From JAYRSJ01 sp041920215 (GTDB lineage Bacteria > Pseudomonadota > Gammaproteobacteria > Burkholderiales > Burkholderiaceae_C): a stretch of DNA of 48,028 nt. Shown here piece by piece: positions 34,713 to 43,289 of this stretch; the first letter of the stretch is position 1; each line of letters opens with the position of its first letter. The stretch covers positions 1-48,028 of the forward strand of contig JAYRSJ010000028.1 in the NCBI GenBank assembly GCA_041920215.1. Reading direction: 5' to 3'. The notes beneath the pieces were generated by a model. It was given only the letters and a program-made list of their open reading frames with translations, was not told the origin of the DNA and made no database searches. Made by a program: the position numbers and the translations under genes.

Positions 34713-35849
34713 TCAGGTCAGCTCGCGCAGCGGATGCTGCTCGGGCGACCAGGGGCTCTGGAAGAAGGCCTCGACCATCGCCGGCGTGACCTCCTCGATG
34801 TGGGCCGGATTCCAGCGCGGCGCATGGTCCTTGTCGACGGCCAAGGCACGGATGCCCTCCACCGTCTCGGACGCGGTACCCGGGCGCAGATGGAAGCAGC
34901 GATGCACCAGATCGCGCTCCATGCGCAGGTCCTCGGCCAGGCTGCCCATGCGGCGGGCGCGGCGGATCTGCTCCAACGTGACGGCCATCATCAGCGGCGA
35001 GCGCTTGTGCAGGGTGTGCAGCGTGTGGCGCGCCCATTCATCGTCGGCCGCGGCCAGCGAGGCCATGATGGCGGCCACGGTAGGCTGGCTGAAGTGTTGG
35101 TCGATGCGGGCGCGCAGCGACAGATGATCGGGCTCGGGGGCCAGATCGGCACGCTCCATCACCTCGGCCACCACGTGCTCGGCACTGGGCTGGGCCGCCT
35201 GGCGGAAAGCGGCGATCAGCGCCGGCAGCTCGCTGCTCTTGACGAAGACATCGCCCAGGCCCAGCTCGATTGCATCGCCGGCACCGATCACCTGACCGCT
35301 CAGGGCCAGCCATTCGCCAACGCTGCCGGGGCATTGCGAGAGGAACCAGCCGCCACCCACATCGGGGAAGAGGCCGATATTCGTTTCCGGCATGGCCAGC
35401 TTGGAATGCTCGGTCAGCACCCGCAGCTTGGCGCCCTGGCTGATGCCCATGCCGCCACCCATCACCACGCCCTCCATCAGGGCGATATAGGGCTTGGGAT
35501 AGTGCTGGATCAGGTGGTTGAGCGTGTACTCCTCGGTGAAGAAATCCTCGAGGGCAGTGTCGCCCGTCAGGGCCGCCTGGTGGAAGAAGCGGATATCGCC
35601 GCCGGCGCAGAAGGCGGCCGGTTTGCCTTCACGGCCCGCGCCGATGATCACCACCGCCTGCACCGCCGGCTGCTCGGCCCAGTGGCGCAGCAAGGCGCTG
35701 ATGTCGCGGATCATGGCCAGCGACAGGGCGTTGAGCGCCTGAGCGCGGTTCAGCGTGATCAGGCCCAGGCAGCCATTGATCTCGGCCAGGATCTGGCCTT
35801 GGGACTGCAGGGCGGGTAGGGTTGCGACGGGCATGCCTGGGGACTCCAT
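34713..35849 (-). CDS. enoyl-CoA hydratase/isomerase family, 3-hydroxyisobutyryl-CoA hydrolase-like
   Basis: 378 residues from the ATG at 35849; a second ATG at 35834 with GGAG upstream is equally possible. The crotonase fold is plain (LITLNRAQALNALSLAMI, AAFCAGGDIRFFHQ, VMGGGMGISQGAKLRV, MPETNIGLFPDVGGGWFLS), and the length plus the DVGGGW segment and long C-terminus point to the HIBCH (ECH_2) branch, which releases 3-hydroxyisobutyrate in valine breakdown. Other valine genes are not adjacent, so other acyl-CoA substrates are possible. Starts eight bases after the upstream DMT gene's stop. Confidence 0.85.
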   Translation of the reverse strand: MESPGMPVATLPALQSQGQILAEINGCLGLITLNRAQALNALSLAMIRDISALLRHWAEQPAVQAVVIIGAGREGKPAAFCAGGDIRFFHQAALTGDTALEDFFTEEYTLNHLIQHYPKPYIALMEGVVMGGGMGISQGAKLRVLTEHSKLAMPETNIGLFPDVGGGWFLSQCPGSVGEWLALSGQVIGAGDAIELGLGDVFVKSSELPALIAAFRQAAQPSAEHVVAEVMERADLAPEPDHLSLRARIDQHFSQPTVAAIMASLAAADDEWARHTLHTLHKRSPLMMAVTLEQIRRARRMGSLAEDLRMERDLVHRCFHLRPGTASETVEGIRALAVDKDHAPRWNPAHIEEVTPAMVEAFFQSPWSPEQHPLRELT

Positions 35850-35856
35850 TCTTGTT

Positions 35857-36777
35857 CTATTCGGTGGCGCGATTCGCGGTGACGGCCCGGCGCAGGCCGA
35901 GCAGCTCGTTGCCGATCAGGGCGGCCAGCACCATAGCACCGCCGACCAGGGCTGCGGAAGACGGGGCTTCCCCAGCTCCCAGCCAGGCCCAGAGCACGCC
36001 GAAGATCACCTCCAGCAGGCCCAGCAGCGCAATTTCGGGTGCCGCCAGCACGCGCGTCAGCCGCACCACCAGCAGGCAGGGCAAGGCCAGCTGGAACACG
36101 CCCAGGCCGGCCAGCAGGCTGAGATCCTGTGCGCCCGCCTGCAGCGGCCAGGCCAGTGGCAGGGCCAGTGCGGCGGAGATCAGCGCGCCCAGCAGCACCG
36201 CGACCAGCATGTCCGGGCCGCGCCCGCCTGTCGCAGCAGCATCGGCAGCGCCGGTGCGGTGCGAATGCTGCAACAGCGTCCAGTTGGTGGCGGCCGCCAG
36301 CGGTACCGCGAAGGCCACAGCCATGCCGGCCAGGGCCTGGGCGCTGCCCTTCATTTCGTGGCCGAACATCCAGGCGATGCCGGCACTGCCCAGCCCGATC
36401 GCTGCCCAGGTGCGCGCCGGCAGTCTGTGATGCAGAAAGAGGCGCGAGAACAGCGCGGTCAGCAGCGGCCCCAGCGACATGGTGACCAGCACATTGGCCA
36501 CCGTGGTCATGGTCAGCGCCACCATGAAGGCGGTGAACATCGTGGCCCAGCACAGCGCCGAGACCCAGACGGCACGCTCGGCACGCAAGACCTGGCCCCA
36601 CAGGGCCGGGCCGCGCATCCAGCTCAGCGCCAGCAGCAGGGCCAGCGCATTGAAGGCGCTGCGCCAGAAGGTCAGCTCGAAACTGCGCGCGGCCTCCAGA
36701 TGCCGCGACACCACCCCTGCCGTGCTCCACAGCAGGGTGACCAGCAACATCAAGGCAACGGCGCGTCGGTGGGTCAT
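35857..36777 (-). CDS. EamA/DMT-family transporter
   Basis: 306 residues from the ATG at 36777, preferred because the frame above it is built on two inverted repeats. Ten hydrophobic segments and the EamA double repeat are visible (MLLVTLLWSTAGVVSRHLEAARSFELTFWRSAFNAL in the first half; GVLWAWLGAGEAPSSAALVGGAMVL near the end). Inner-membrane exporter, substrate unknown. It precedes the HIBCH-like gene by eight bases, so both are probably one operon. Confidence 0.84.
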   Translation of the reverse strand: MTHRRAVALMLLVTLLWSTAGVVSRHLEAARSFELTFWRSAFNALALLLALSWMRGPALWGQVLRAERAVWVSALCWATMFTAFMVALTMTTVANVLVTMSLGPLLTALFSRLFLHHRLPARTWAAIGLGSAGIAWMFGHEMKGSAQALAGMAVAFAVPLAAATNWTLLQHSHRTGAADAAATGGRGPDMLVAVLLGALISAALALPLAWPLQAGAQDLSLLAGLGVFQLALPCLLVVRLTRVLAAPEIALLGLLEVIFGVLWAWLGAGEAPSSAALVGGAMVLAALIGNELLGLRRAVTANRATE

Positions 36778-36782
36778 GGGCA

Positions 36783-36801
36783 AGCGCCCCCGGTGGGGGC
36801 G
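36783..36801 (-). terminator. hairpin downstream of typA
   Basis: GCGCCCCC and GGGGGCGC form an 8-bp stem around three bases. A second stem (AGCCCC/GGGGCT type) lies at about 36820-36842. Both sit between the typA stop at 36879 and the DMT start at 36777. Neither has a good U-run, so they may be weak terminators or mRNA-end stabilisers. Confidence 0.4.
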
Positions 36802-36878
36802 CATGTGTCTAGCCAACTGGAGCCCCTTCATGGAGGGGGCTGGGAAGGCTCAAGGTCGGCGCGAGTTGCACCGGGCGC

Positions 36879-38702
36879 TCAGGCGCGCGCAGCGCGCTTG
36901 CGGTCGTGCTCGGACAGATGACGCTTGCGCAGCCGGATGCTCTTGGGCGTGATCTCGACCAGCTCGTCGTCCTCGATGAACTCGACGCCATACTCCAGCG
37001 TCAGCTCGATCGGGGGCGTGATCTTGGTGGCGTCTTCCTTGCCGCTGACGCGGAAGTTGGTCAGCTGCTTGGTACGGGTGGCGTTGACCACCAGATCGTT
37101 CTCGCGGCTGTGGATGCCGACGATCATGCCCTCGTATACCGGATCGTTGGGCTTGACGAACATGCGACCGCGGTCGTCAAGCTTGCCCAGCGCATAGGTG
37201 AAGATCTCACCGGCGTCCATCGAGATCAGCACGCCGTTCTTGCGCCCGGCGATATCACCCTTGTGCGGCTCGTAGCCTTCGAAGATATTGGAGATCAGGC
37301 CCGAGCCACGGGTCAGGTTCAGGAACTCGTTGGAGAAGCCGATCAGGCCGCGCGCCGGAATGCGGTACTCCAGGCGCACACGGCCACGGCCGTCCGGCTC
37401 CATATTGACCAGCTCGCCCTTGCGCTCGCCCAGGGCCTGCATCACGCCGCCCTGATGATTCTCTTCCACATCGGCCGTCACCAGCTCGATGGGCTCGCAC
37501 TTCTCGCCATTGATCTCCTGGAAGACCACACGCGGCTTGGAGACGGCCAGCTCATAACCTTCGCGACGCATGTTCTCCAGCAGGATGGTCAGGTGCAGCT
37601 CGCCACGGCCCGAGACCTCGAAGATGCCGTCCTCGTCGGTTTCCTTGACGCGCAGCGCGACGTTGTGCTGCAGCTCTTTCTGCAGGCGGTCCCAGATCTG
37701 ACGGCTGGTGACGTATTTGCCTTCGCGGCCGGCCAGCGGGCTGGTGTTGACGCAGAAGTTCATCGTCAGCGTCGGCTCGTCGACCTTGAGCATGGGCAGC
37801 GGCGCGGGGTTGGCGGGATCGGTCACCGTCACGCCGATGCCGATGTCGGCGATGCCGTTGATCAGCACGATATGGCCGGGGCCGGCCTCGCTGACCTGCA
37901 CGCGGTCCAGACCCTGGAAGGTCAGCACCTGGTTGACGCGACCCTTGACGGACTTGCCATCCGGACCTTCCATCACCAGCACGTCCATGCCAGGCTTGAC
38001 CGTGCCCTGGCTGATGCGGCCCACGCCGATGCGACCGACGAAGGTCGAGAAGTCCAGCGCCGAGATCTGCAGCTGCAGCGGCGCGGCCGCATCGCCCTTC
38101 TGGGCCGGCACATACTTCAGGATGGTGTTGAACAGGGCCGACATGTCCGGACCCCACTGCTCGCCCGGTGCGCCCTCTTCCAGCGAGGTCCAGCCATTGA
38201 TGCCCGAGGCGTAGACCACCGGGAAGTCCAGCTGCTCGTCGGTGGCGCCCAGCTTGTCGAACAGATCGAAGGCGGCATTGACCACCTTGTCGGGATTGGC
38301 GCCCGGCTTGTCCACCTTGTTGACCACCACGATGGGCTTCAGGCCCAGGGCCAGGGCCTTCTTGGTGACAAAGCGGGTCTGCGGCATCGGGCCTTCCTGC
38401 GCGTCGATCAGCAGCACCACGCCGTCCACCATGGACAGCGCACGCTCGACCTCACCGCCGAAGTCCGCGTGCCCCGGGGTGTCGACGATATTGATGTGGG
38501 TACCTTCCCAGCTGACCGCACAGTTCTTGGCCAGGATGGTGATGCCGCGCTCGCGCTCGATCGCGTTGTTGTCCATCACCGTGTCGACGATCTTCTCGTG
38601 ATCGGCGAAGGTGCCGGACTGGCGCAGCAGCTGGTCCACCATGGTGGTCTTGCCATGGTCAACGTGGGCGATGATGGCGATATTGCGAATAGGCGTGCTC
38701 AT
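36879..38702 (-). CDS. typA: ribosome-associated GTPase TypA/BipA
   Basis: 607 residues, the family length. Translation-GTPase motifs: AHVDHGKT (G1, 12-19), ERERGITI with the G2 Thr, DTPGHADFGGEVER (G3), NKVDKP (G4) and the SG-type G5 region (YASGINGW). The EF-G-like domains and the BipA-specific C-terminal domain (LTLEYGVEFIEDDELVEITP...IRLRKRHL) follow. It binds the ribosome and is needed for growth under stress or cold and for 50S assembly. The gene lies downstream of truB and may be read from the rbfA-truB transcript. The antisense frame across it is a shadow. Confidence 0.97.
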   Translation of the reverse strand: MSTPIRNIAIIAHVDHGKTTMVDQLLRQSGTFADHEKIVDTVMDNNAIERERGITILAKNCAVSWEGTHINIVDTPGHADFGGEVERALSMVDGVVLLIDAQEGPMPQTRFVTKKALALGLKPIVVVNKVDKPGANPDKVVNAAFDLFDKLGATDEQLDFPVVYASGINGWTSLEEGAPGEQWGPDMSALFNTILKYVPAQKGDAAAPLQLQISALDFSTFVGRIGVGRISQGTVKPGMDVLVMEGPDGKSVKGRVNQVLTFQGLDRVQVSEAGPGHIVLINGIADIGIGVTVTDPANPAPLPMLKVDEPTLTMNFCVNTSPLAGREGKYVTSRQIWDRLQKELQHNVALRVKETDEDGIFEVSGRGELHLTILLENMRREGYELAVSKPRVVFQEINGEKCEPIELVTADVEENHQGGVMQALGERKGELVNMEPDGRGRVRLEYRIPARGLIGFSNEFLNLTRGSGLISNIFEGYEPHKGDIAGRKNGVLISMDAGEIFTYALGKLDDRGRMFVKPNDPVYEGMIVGIHSRENDLVVNATRTKQLTNFRVSGKEDATKITPPIELTLEYGVEFIEDDELVEITPKSIRLRKRHLSEHDRKRAARA

Positions 38703-38751
38703 AAGACTCTTTCAAAAATTCTGTTCCTGCCCGGCCTTGCGGCGCGGGGAC

Positions 38752-39696
38752 TCAAGCTGGGGCAACGAAGGCCTGGACTTCGGCCCGGCTCAGCAGACGG
38801 CCCGGAATCAGCTCACCGGCGCTGATCGATGCGCTGCCCAGCAAGGCCTGGCCCTCGGGGCCGTAGACGCGCACATGGGGCGCATCGGCCGCGGCAACCC
38901 GGCGCCGCAAACCGTTGAGAAACCGGGCCGCTTCCTGTTGATCATCCAGGCGCAGCGCCGGCCACTCGGCCAGCAGGGCATCGGGGGGGCGCAGCATCGC
39001 CTCGCGCTCGGTCTCGCTCATCGCCGCCAGCGCATCCAGCGTGATGGCATCACGCACATGCACCGGGCCGCTGGCTGTGCGCCGCAGCGCGCTCAAGAAG
39101 GCGCCGCAGCCCAGGCGCTGGCCCAGGTCCTCGGCCAGGGTGCGGATATAGGTTCCCTTGGAGCAACGCACCGCGATCTGCAGCCGCTCATGCTGCCAAT
39201 CGAGGATGTCAATCGAGTGAATCGTGACGCGGCGGGCCGCCCGCTCTATCGTGATGCCGGCACGCGCATAGTCGTACAGAGCCCTGCCCTCGTGCTTGAG
39301 CGCCGAGTGCATGGGTGGCACCTGGTCGATCGCGCCGACGAAGGCAGCACAGGCCGCTTCGATCTGCGCGCGGCTCAACGCCACCGGCCGGGTCTCCAGC
39401 ATCTGCCCTTCGGCATCGCCGGTGCTGGTGGTCTGGCCCAGACGCAGCGTGGCCTCGTAGGCTTTGTCGGCGTCCAGGCTGATCTGGCTGAACTTGGTGG
39501 CAGCACCGAAGCACAGCGGCAGCAGACCGGTGGCCAGCGGATCCAGCGTGCCGGTATGCCCGGCTTTCTCGGCGCGCAGCAGCCATTTGGCCTTCTGCAA
39601 GGCATCGTTGCTGGACAGGCCCAGAGGCTTATCCAGCAGCAGCACGCCGTGCAGGGCACGGCGCACGATGCGCTGACGCTGAGGCTTGGCAGTCAT
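38752..39696 (-). CDS. truB: tRNA pseudouridine(55) synthase
   Basis: 314 residues. The start LDKPLGLSSNDALQKAK and the catalytic loop GHTGTLDPLATGLLP (Asp 52) are diagnostic; a PUA-like C-terminus follows. TruB isomerises U55 in the T-loop of tRNAs. It sits in the usual order after rbfA, with 26 bases between, and is likely part of the rimP-nusA-infB-rbfA-truB transcription unit. Confidence 0.96.
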   Translation of the reverse strand: MTAKPQRQRIVRRALHGVLLLDKPLGLSSNDALQKAKWLLRAEKAGHTGTLDPLATGLLPLCFGAATKFSQISLDADKAYEATLRLGQTTSTGDAEGQMLETRPVALSRAQIEAACAAFVGAIDQVPPMHSALKHEGRALYDYARAGITIERAARRVTIHSIDILDWQHERLQIAVRCSKGTYIRTLAEDLGQRLGCGAFLSALRRTASGPVHVRDAITLDALAAMSETEREAMLRPPDALLAEWPALRLDDQQEAARFLNGLRRRVAAADAPHVRVYGPEGQALLGSASISAGELIPGRLLSRAEVQAFVAPA

Positions 39697-39722
39697 GGAA
39701 TATTGTTGCGCCGGCGACGGCC

Positions 39723-40121
39723 TCAGTCCTGCGCGGCGGCCGGGCTGCCGTTCTCGCCATCGTCCAGCGCGCGCTGGGCATTGGCTTTGCTGATCAGCGC
39801 GCTCATCTCGGCCGCGCGCTCAATGCTGCGATCGAAGTGGAAATGCAGGGTGGGCACGGTATGGATCTGCAGACGCTTGAACAGGCCATTGCGCAGGAAG
39901 CCGGCGGCCTCGTTCAGCGCCGCCTCGGTCTCGGCCGGATCTCCGACCAGCACCGAAAAGAACACCTTGGCATGGGCATAGTCGGGCGTGACCTCGACCG
40001 CATTGACCGTGGCCATGCCGATGCGCGGATCCTTCAGCTCGCGGATCAGCTCCGCCAGATCGCGCTGGATCTGGTCGGCAACCCGGAAGCCTCGGTTGGG
40101 AATCGCTCTCTTGTGTCGCAT
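39723..40121 (-). CDS. rbfA: 30S ribosome-binding factor RbfA
   Basis: 132 residues. RVADQIQRDLAELIRELKDPRIG and VNAVEVTPDYAHAKVFFSVLV match the KH-like RbfA core, and LPLxFxxDRS-type HFHFDRSIERAAEM follows. It binds the 30S subunit during late maturation. A TAGGAG ribosome-binding site precedes the ATG. An Asp/Glu/Ala-rich short tail is typical. Confidence 0.95.
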   Translation of the reverse strand: MRHKRAIPNRGFRVADQIQRDLAELIRELKDPRIGMATVNAVEVTPDYAHAKVFFSVLVGDPAETEAALNEAAGFLRNGLFKRLQIHTVPTLHFHFDRSIERAAEMSALISKANAQRALDDGENGSPAAAQD

Positions 40122-40140
40122 GGGGTGCTCCTAAACACAA

Positions 40141-40167
40141 ACCCCGCCACTCTTTGGAGGGCGGGGT
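40141..40167 (-). terminator. hairpin between infB and rbfA
   Basis: ACCCCGCC (40141-40148) pairs with GGCGGGGT (40160-40167) around 11 bases; read on the - strand it is followed by TTTGTGTTTAG, just before the rbfA ribosome-binding site. It resembles a leaky intrinsic terminator that would reduce rbfA and truB expression relative to infB. Confidence 0.6.
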
Positions 40168-40192
40168 CGCTGGTTGGGGCCAACTCCGCTGA

Positions 40193-43100
40193 TTACAGCG
40201 TTCGAGCCACTTCCTTGATCTCGAAGAACTCCAGCTGATCACCTTCCTTGATGTCGCTGTAGTTCTTGAGCTTGATACCGCACTCGAAGCCTTCCTTGAC
40301 TTCCTTGACGTCGTCCTTCTCGCGGCGGACCGAATCGACCTCGCCGGTGTAGATGACCACGTTGTCGCGCAGCAGGCGGAACTTGGCGCCCCGGCGCACC
40401 AGGCCCGAGGTGACCATGGAACCGGCCACCGTGCCGATCTTGGAAGCGACGAAGACCACGCGGATCTCGGCCGTGCCCAGCGCCTCTTCGCGCTGCTCGG
40501 GGGCCAGCATGCCGGCCATAGCCGCCTTCACCTCATCCACCGCGTCATAGATGATGTTGTAGTAGCGCAGATCCACCGCATTGCCTTCGGCCAGCTTGCG
40601 CGCACCGGCATCGGCCCGCACATTGAAGCCGATGATGACGGCCTTGGAGGCGATCGCCAGATTGACGTCCGACTCGCTGATGCCACCGACGGCGGCATGC
40701 ACGATCTGCACCTTGACCTCGTCGGTGGAGAGCTTGAGCAACGAGGCTGCCAGCGCTTCCTGCGAACCCTGCACATCGGCCTTGACGATCAGCGGCAGGG
40801 TCTGCACATCGCCGGCACCCATGTTCTCGAACATGGACTCCAGCTTGGCGGCCTGCTGCTTGGCCAGCTTGACGTCGCGGTACTTGCCCGAACGGAAGGT
40901 GGCGATCTCACGGGCCCGGCGCTCATCGGCCAGCACCATGAACTCGTCACCGGCCTGCGGCACCTCGGTCAGGCCCTGGATCTCGACCGGGATGGACGGA
41001 CCCGCCTCGTTGGCCGGCTTGCCGTCTTCGTCCAGCATGGCGCGCACGCGGCCATAGGTCGAACCGGCCAGCACCACATCGCCGCGCTTGAGCGTGCCGC
41101 TCTGCACCAGCACCGTGGCCACCGGGCCGCGGCCCTTGTCCAGCTTGGCTTCGATCACCAGGCCCTTGGCCATCGAGACCTTGGCCGCCTTGAGCTCCAG
41201 CACCTCGGCCTGCAGCAGCACTTGCTCCAGCAGTTCGTCGATGCCCTGGCCGGTCTTGGACGAGACGCCGACAAAGGGCGAGTCGCCACCGAACTCCTCG
41301 GGCACCACCTCTTCGCCGACCAGCTCGCTCTTGACGCGCTCGGCGTTGGAGTCGGGCTTGTCGATCTTGGTCATGGCCACGACGATTGGCACGCCCGCCG
41401 CCTTGGCATGGTGGATGGCTTCCTTGGTCTGGGGCATCACGCCGTCGTCCGCCGCCACCACCAGGATGACGATATCGGTCGCCTTGGCGCCACGGGCGCG
41501 CATCTGTGTGAAGGCCGCGTGACCCGGGGTATCCAGGAAGGTGATCATGCCGCGCGGCGTGTCGACGTGATAGGCGCCGATATGCTGCGTGATGCCACCG
41601 GCCTCGCCAGCGGCAACCCGGGCACGCCGGATGTAGTCCAGCAGCGAGGTCTTGCCATGGTCGACGTGACCCATCACGGTGACCACCGGGGCGCGCGGCA
41701 GCAGCTCGTGCTGCTGCTCGGCGGTATTGCCCTCTTCTTCCAGGAAGGCATCCGGATCGTCCAGCTTGGCGGCAAAGGCCTTGTGGCCCATCTCCTCCAC
41801 CAGGATCATCGCGGTCTCCTGGTCCAGCTGCTGGTTGATCGTGACCATCTGGCCCAGCTTCATCAGCTGCTTGATCAGCTCGGAGGCCTTGATCGACATC
41901 TTGTGGGCGAGGTCGGCCACCGAGATGGTCTCGGGCACATGCACCTCTTGCACCACCGGTTCGGTCGGCGCCACGAAGTTGGACGGCATGCCGCCGCGCT
42001 CGTTGCGATCACCGCGACGACCGGCCGCACCGCCCTTGGGCGCGCGCCAGCCCGGCGTACGGGCACCGGCGGGCGTGGCCGCACCGATGGTCTTCAGGCC
42101 ACGCTTCTTGGCCGCGTCATCCGCCCAGCTGGAGGACAGCTTCTCGGACTTGACCGACTTCTTGTCGCCAGGCTTGGCCGTGCCGGCTCCTGCCGACGCT
42201 GGGGCACCGGGCGCGCCCACCTTCTTGTGGATGGTGCCCTTGATTTCCTTGGCCGGCTCGGCCGGCTTGGGCTCCTCAGGCTTCTTTGCGACCATGACCT
42301 TCTTGGGCGCGTTCATCATCGCCCGTATCGCGGCTGCCTCGGCCTCGGCGGCCTTGCGGCGACGCTCCAGATCGATCTGCTTCTGCTTCTCTTCGGCGCC
42401 GACATCGACGGCCTTGATCACGCGCAGCGCGGGCTTGGGGGCCTCCTTGGGCGGTTCCGCCGCAGCGGCGGGCGCAGCAGCCGCTGCGGGTGCGGCGGTA
42501 GGTGCCGCCGACTCGGCCGGTGCCGACGCAGCGGCGGCCGGTGCGGGCGCAGGCGCGGCTGGCGCCGTCTTGGCACCGCCCGAGCGACCACCGGCCATGG
42601 CCTTGTTGATCGCCGCAGCAGCATCCTTGGCCGCAGCCTGGGCAGCGGCCTTGCTGGCCGCCTTGTTGGCAACGGCATCGGCCGCATCGCTCGCAGCCTT
42701 GGCCGCAGCCTCTTCGGCAGCGCGGGCCTCGGCGGCCAGGCGCTCCTGGCGGCGCTGTTCCTCGGCGGCCTTGGCGGCGGCTTCCGCTTCTTCACGCTCA
42801 CGCATGCGGGCGGCCAGCTCTTCCTCCTGGCGGCGCAGCGCCTCGGCCTGCGCCTGGGCTTCCTCTTCGCGGCGCTGCAGCTCGGCTTCCTCGGCGGCCG
42901 CGGCCGCGGCCTCGTCGAGCCCACCCGGCACATCGTCGCGCTTGACGAAGGTACGCTTCTTGCGCACCTCGACCTGGATGGTGCGCGCCTTGCCGCTGGC
43001 GTCAGCCTGCTTGATCTCGCTGGTGGACTTGCGGGTCAGCGTGATCTTCTTGCGATCAGCACCGCCGGTGCCATGCGCATTGCGCAGGTATTCAAGCAGA

Positions 43101-43234
43101 CGTTCTTTGTCGGCTTCGTTCAGGGCATCTTCGGTCGATGCCTTCTTGACGCCAGCAGCTTGCAGCTGCTCGAGCAGTGTGCTCGCAGGCCTGTTGAGCT
43201 CTGCGGCGAACTGGGCGACGGTGGTCACAGCCAT
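40193..43234 (-). CDS. infB: translation initiation factor IF-2
   Basis: 1,013 residues, longer than the E. coli protein. The N-terminal IF2_N unit (VTTVAQFAAELNRPASTLLEQLQ) is followed by a low-complexity Ala/Glu/Arg/Pro/Lys segment (about 80-420), a second IF2_N-like unit (SVADLAHKMSIKASELIKQLMKLG) and the GTPase core with MGHVDHGKT (521-529), GGITQHIGAY, DTPGHAAFT and TKIDKP. It brings fMet-tRNA to the 30S subunit. The low-complexity segment is the usual linker of betaproteobacterial IF-2. Placed 55 bases after nusA. The long + strand frames over it are shadows. Confidence 0.98.
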   Translation of the reverse strand: MAVTTVAQFAAELNRPASTLLEQLQAAGVKKASTEDALNEADKERLLEYLRNAHGTGGADRKKITLTRKSTSEIKQADASGKARTIQVEVRKKRTFVKRDDVPGGLDEAAAAAAEEAELQRREEEAQAQAEALRRQEEELAARMREREEAEAAAKAAEEQRRQERLAAEARAAEEAAAKAASDAADAVANKAASKAAAQAAAKDAAAAINKAMAGGRSGGAKTAPAAPAPAPAAAASAPAESAAPTAAPAAAAAPAAAAEPPKEAPKPALRVIKAVDVGAEEKQKQIDLERRRKAAEAEAAAIRAMMNAPKKVMVAKKPEEPKPAEPAKEIKGTIHKKVGAPGAPASAGAGTAKPGDKKSVKSEKLSSSWADDAAKKRGLKTIGAATPAGARTPGWRAPKGGAAGRRGDRNERGGMPSNFVAPTEPVVQEVHVPETISVADLAHKMSIKASELIKQLMKLGQMVTINQQLDQETAMILVEEMGHKAFAAKLDDPDAFLEEEGNTAEQQHELLPRAPVVTVMGHVDHGKTSLLDYIRRARVAAGEAGGITQHIGAYHVDTPRGMITFLDTPGHAAFTQMRARGAKATDIVILVVAADDGVMPQTKEAIHHAKAAGVPIVVAMTKIDKPDSNAERVKSELVGEEVVPEEFGGDSPFVGVSSKTGQGIDELLEQVLLQAEVLELKAAKVSMAKGLVIEAKLDKGRGPVATVLVQSGTLKRGDVVLAGSTYGRVRAMLDEDGKPANEAGPSIPVEIQGLTEVPQAGDEFMVLADERRAREIATFRSGKYRDVKLAKQQAAKLESMFENMGAGDVQTLPLIVKADVQGSQEALAASLLKLSTDEVKVQIVHAAVGGISESDVNLAIASKAVIIGFNVRADAGARKLAEGNAVDLRYYNIIYDAVDEVKAAMAGMLAPEQREEALGTAEIRVVFVASKIGTVAGSMVTSGLVRRGAKFRLLRDNVVIYTGEVDSVRREKDDVKEVKEGFECGIKLKNYSDIKEGDQLEFFEIKEVARTL

Positions 43235-43289
43235 GTGGGGGTCCTTGAGTGTTCTTGCGATGCTGGGCGAGTGGTGTCTATGCCTGGAA

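Noticed and set aside
38703..38751. Terminator between truB and typA
   Set aside because: The possible stem has a bulge and the T-run lies about 12 bases further on; not convincing.
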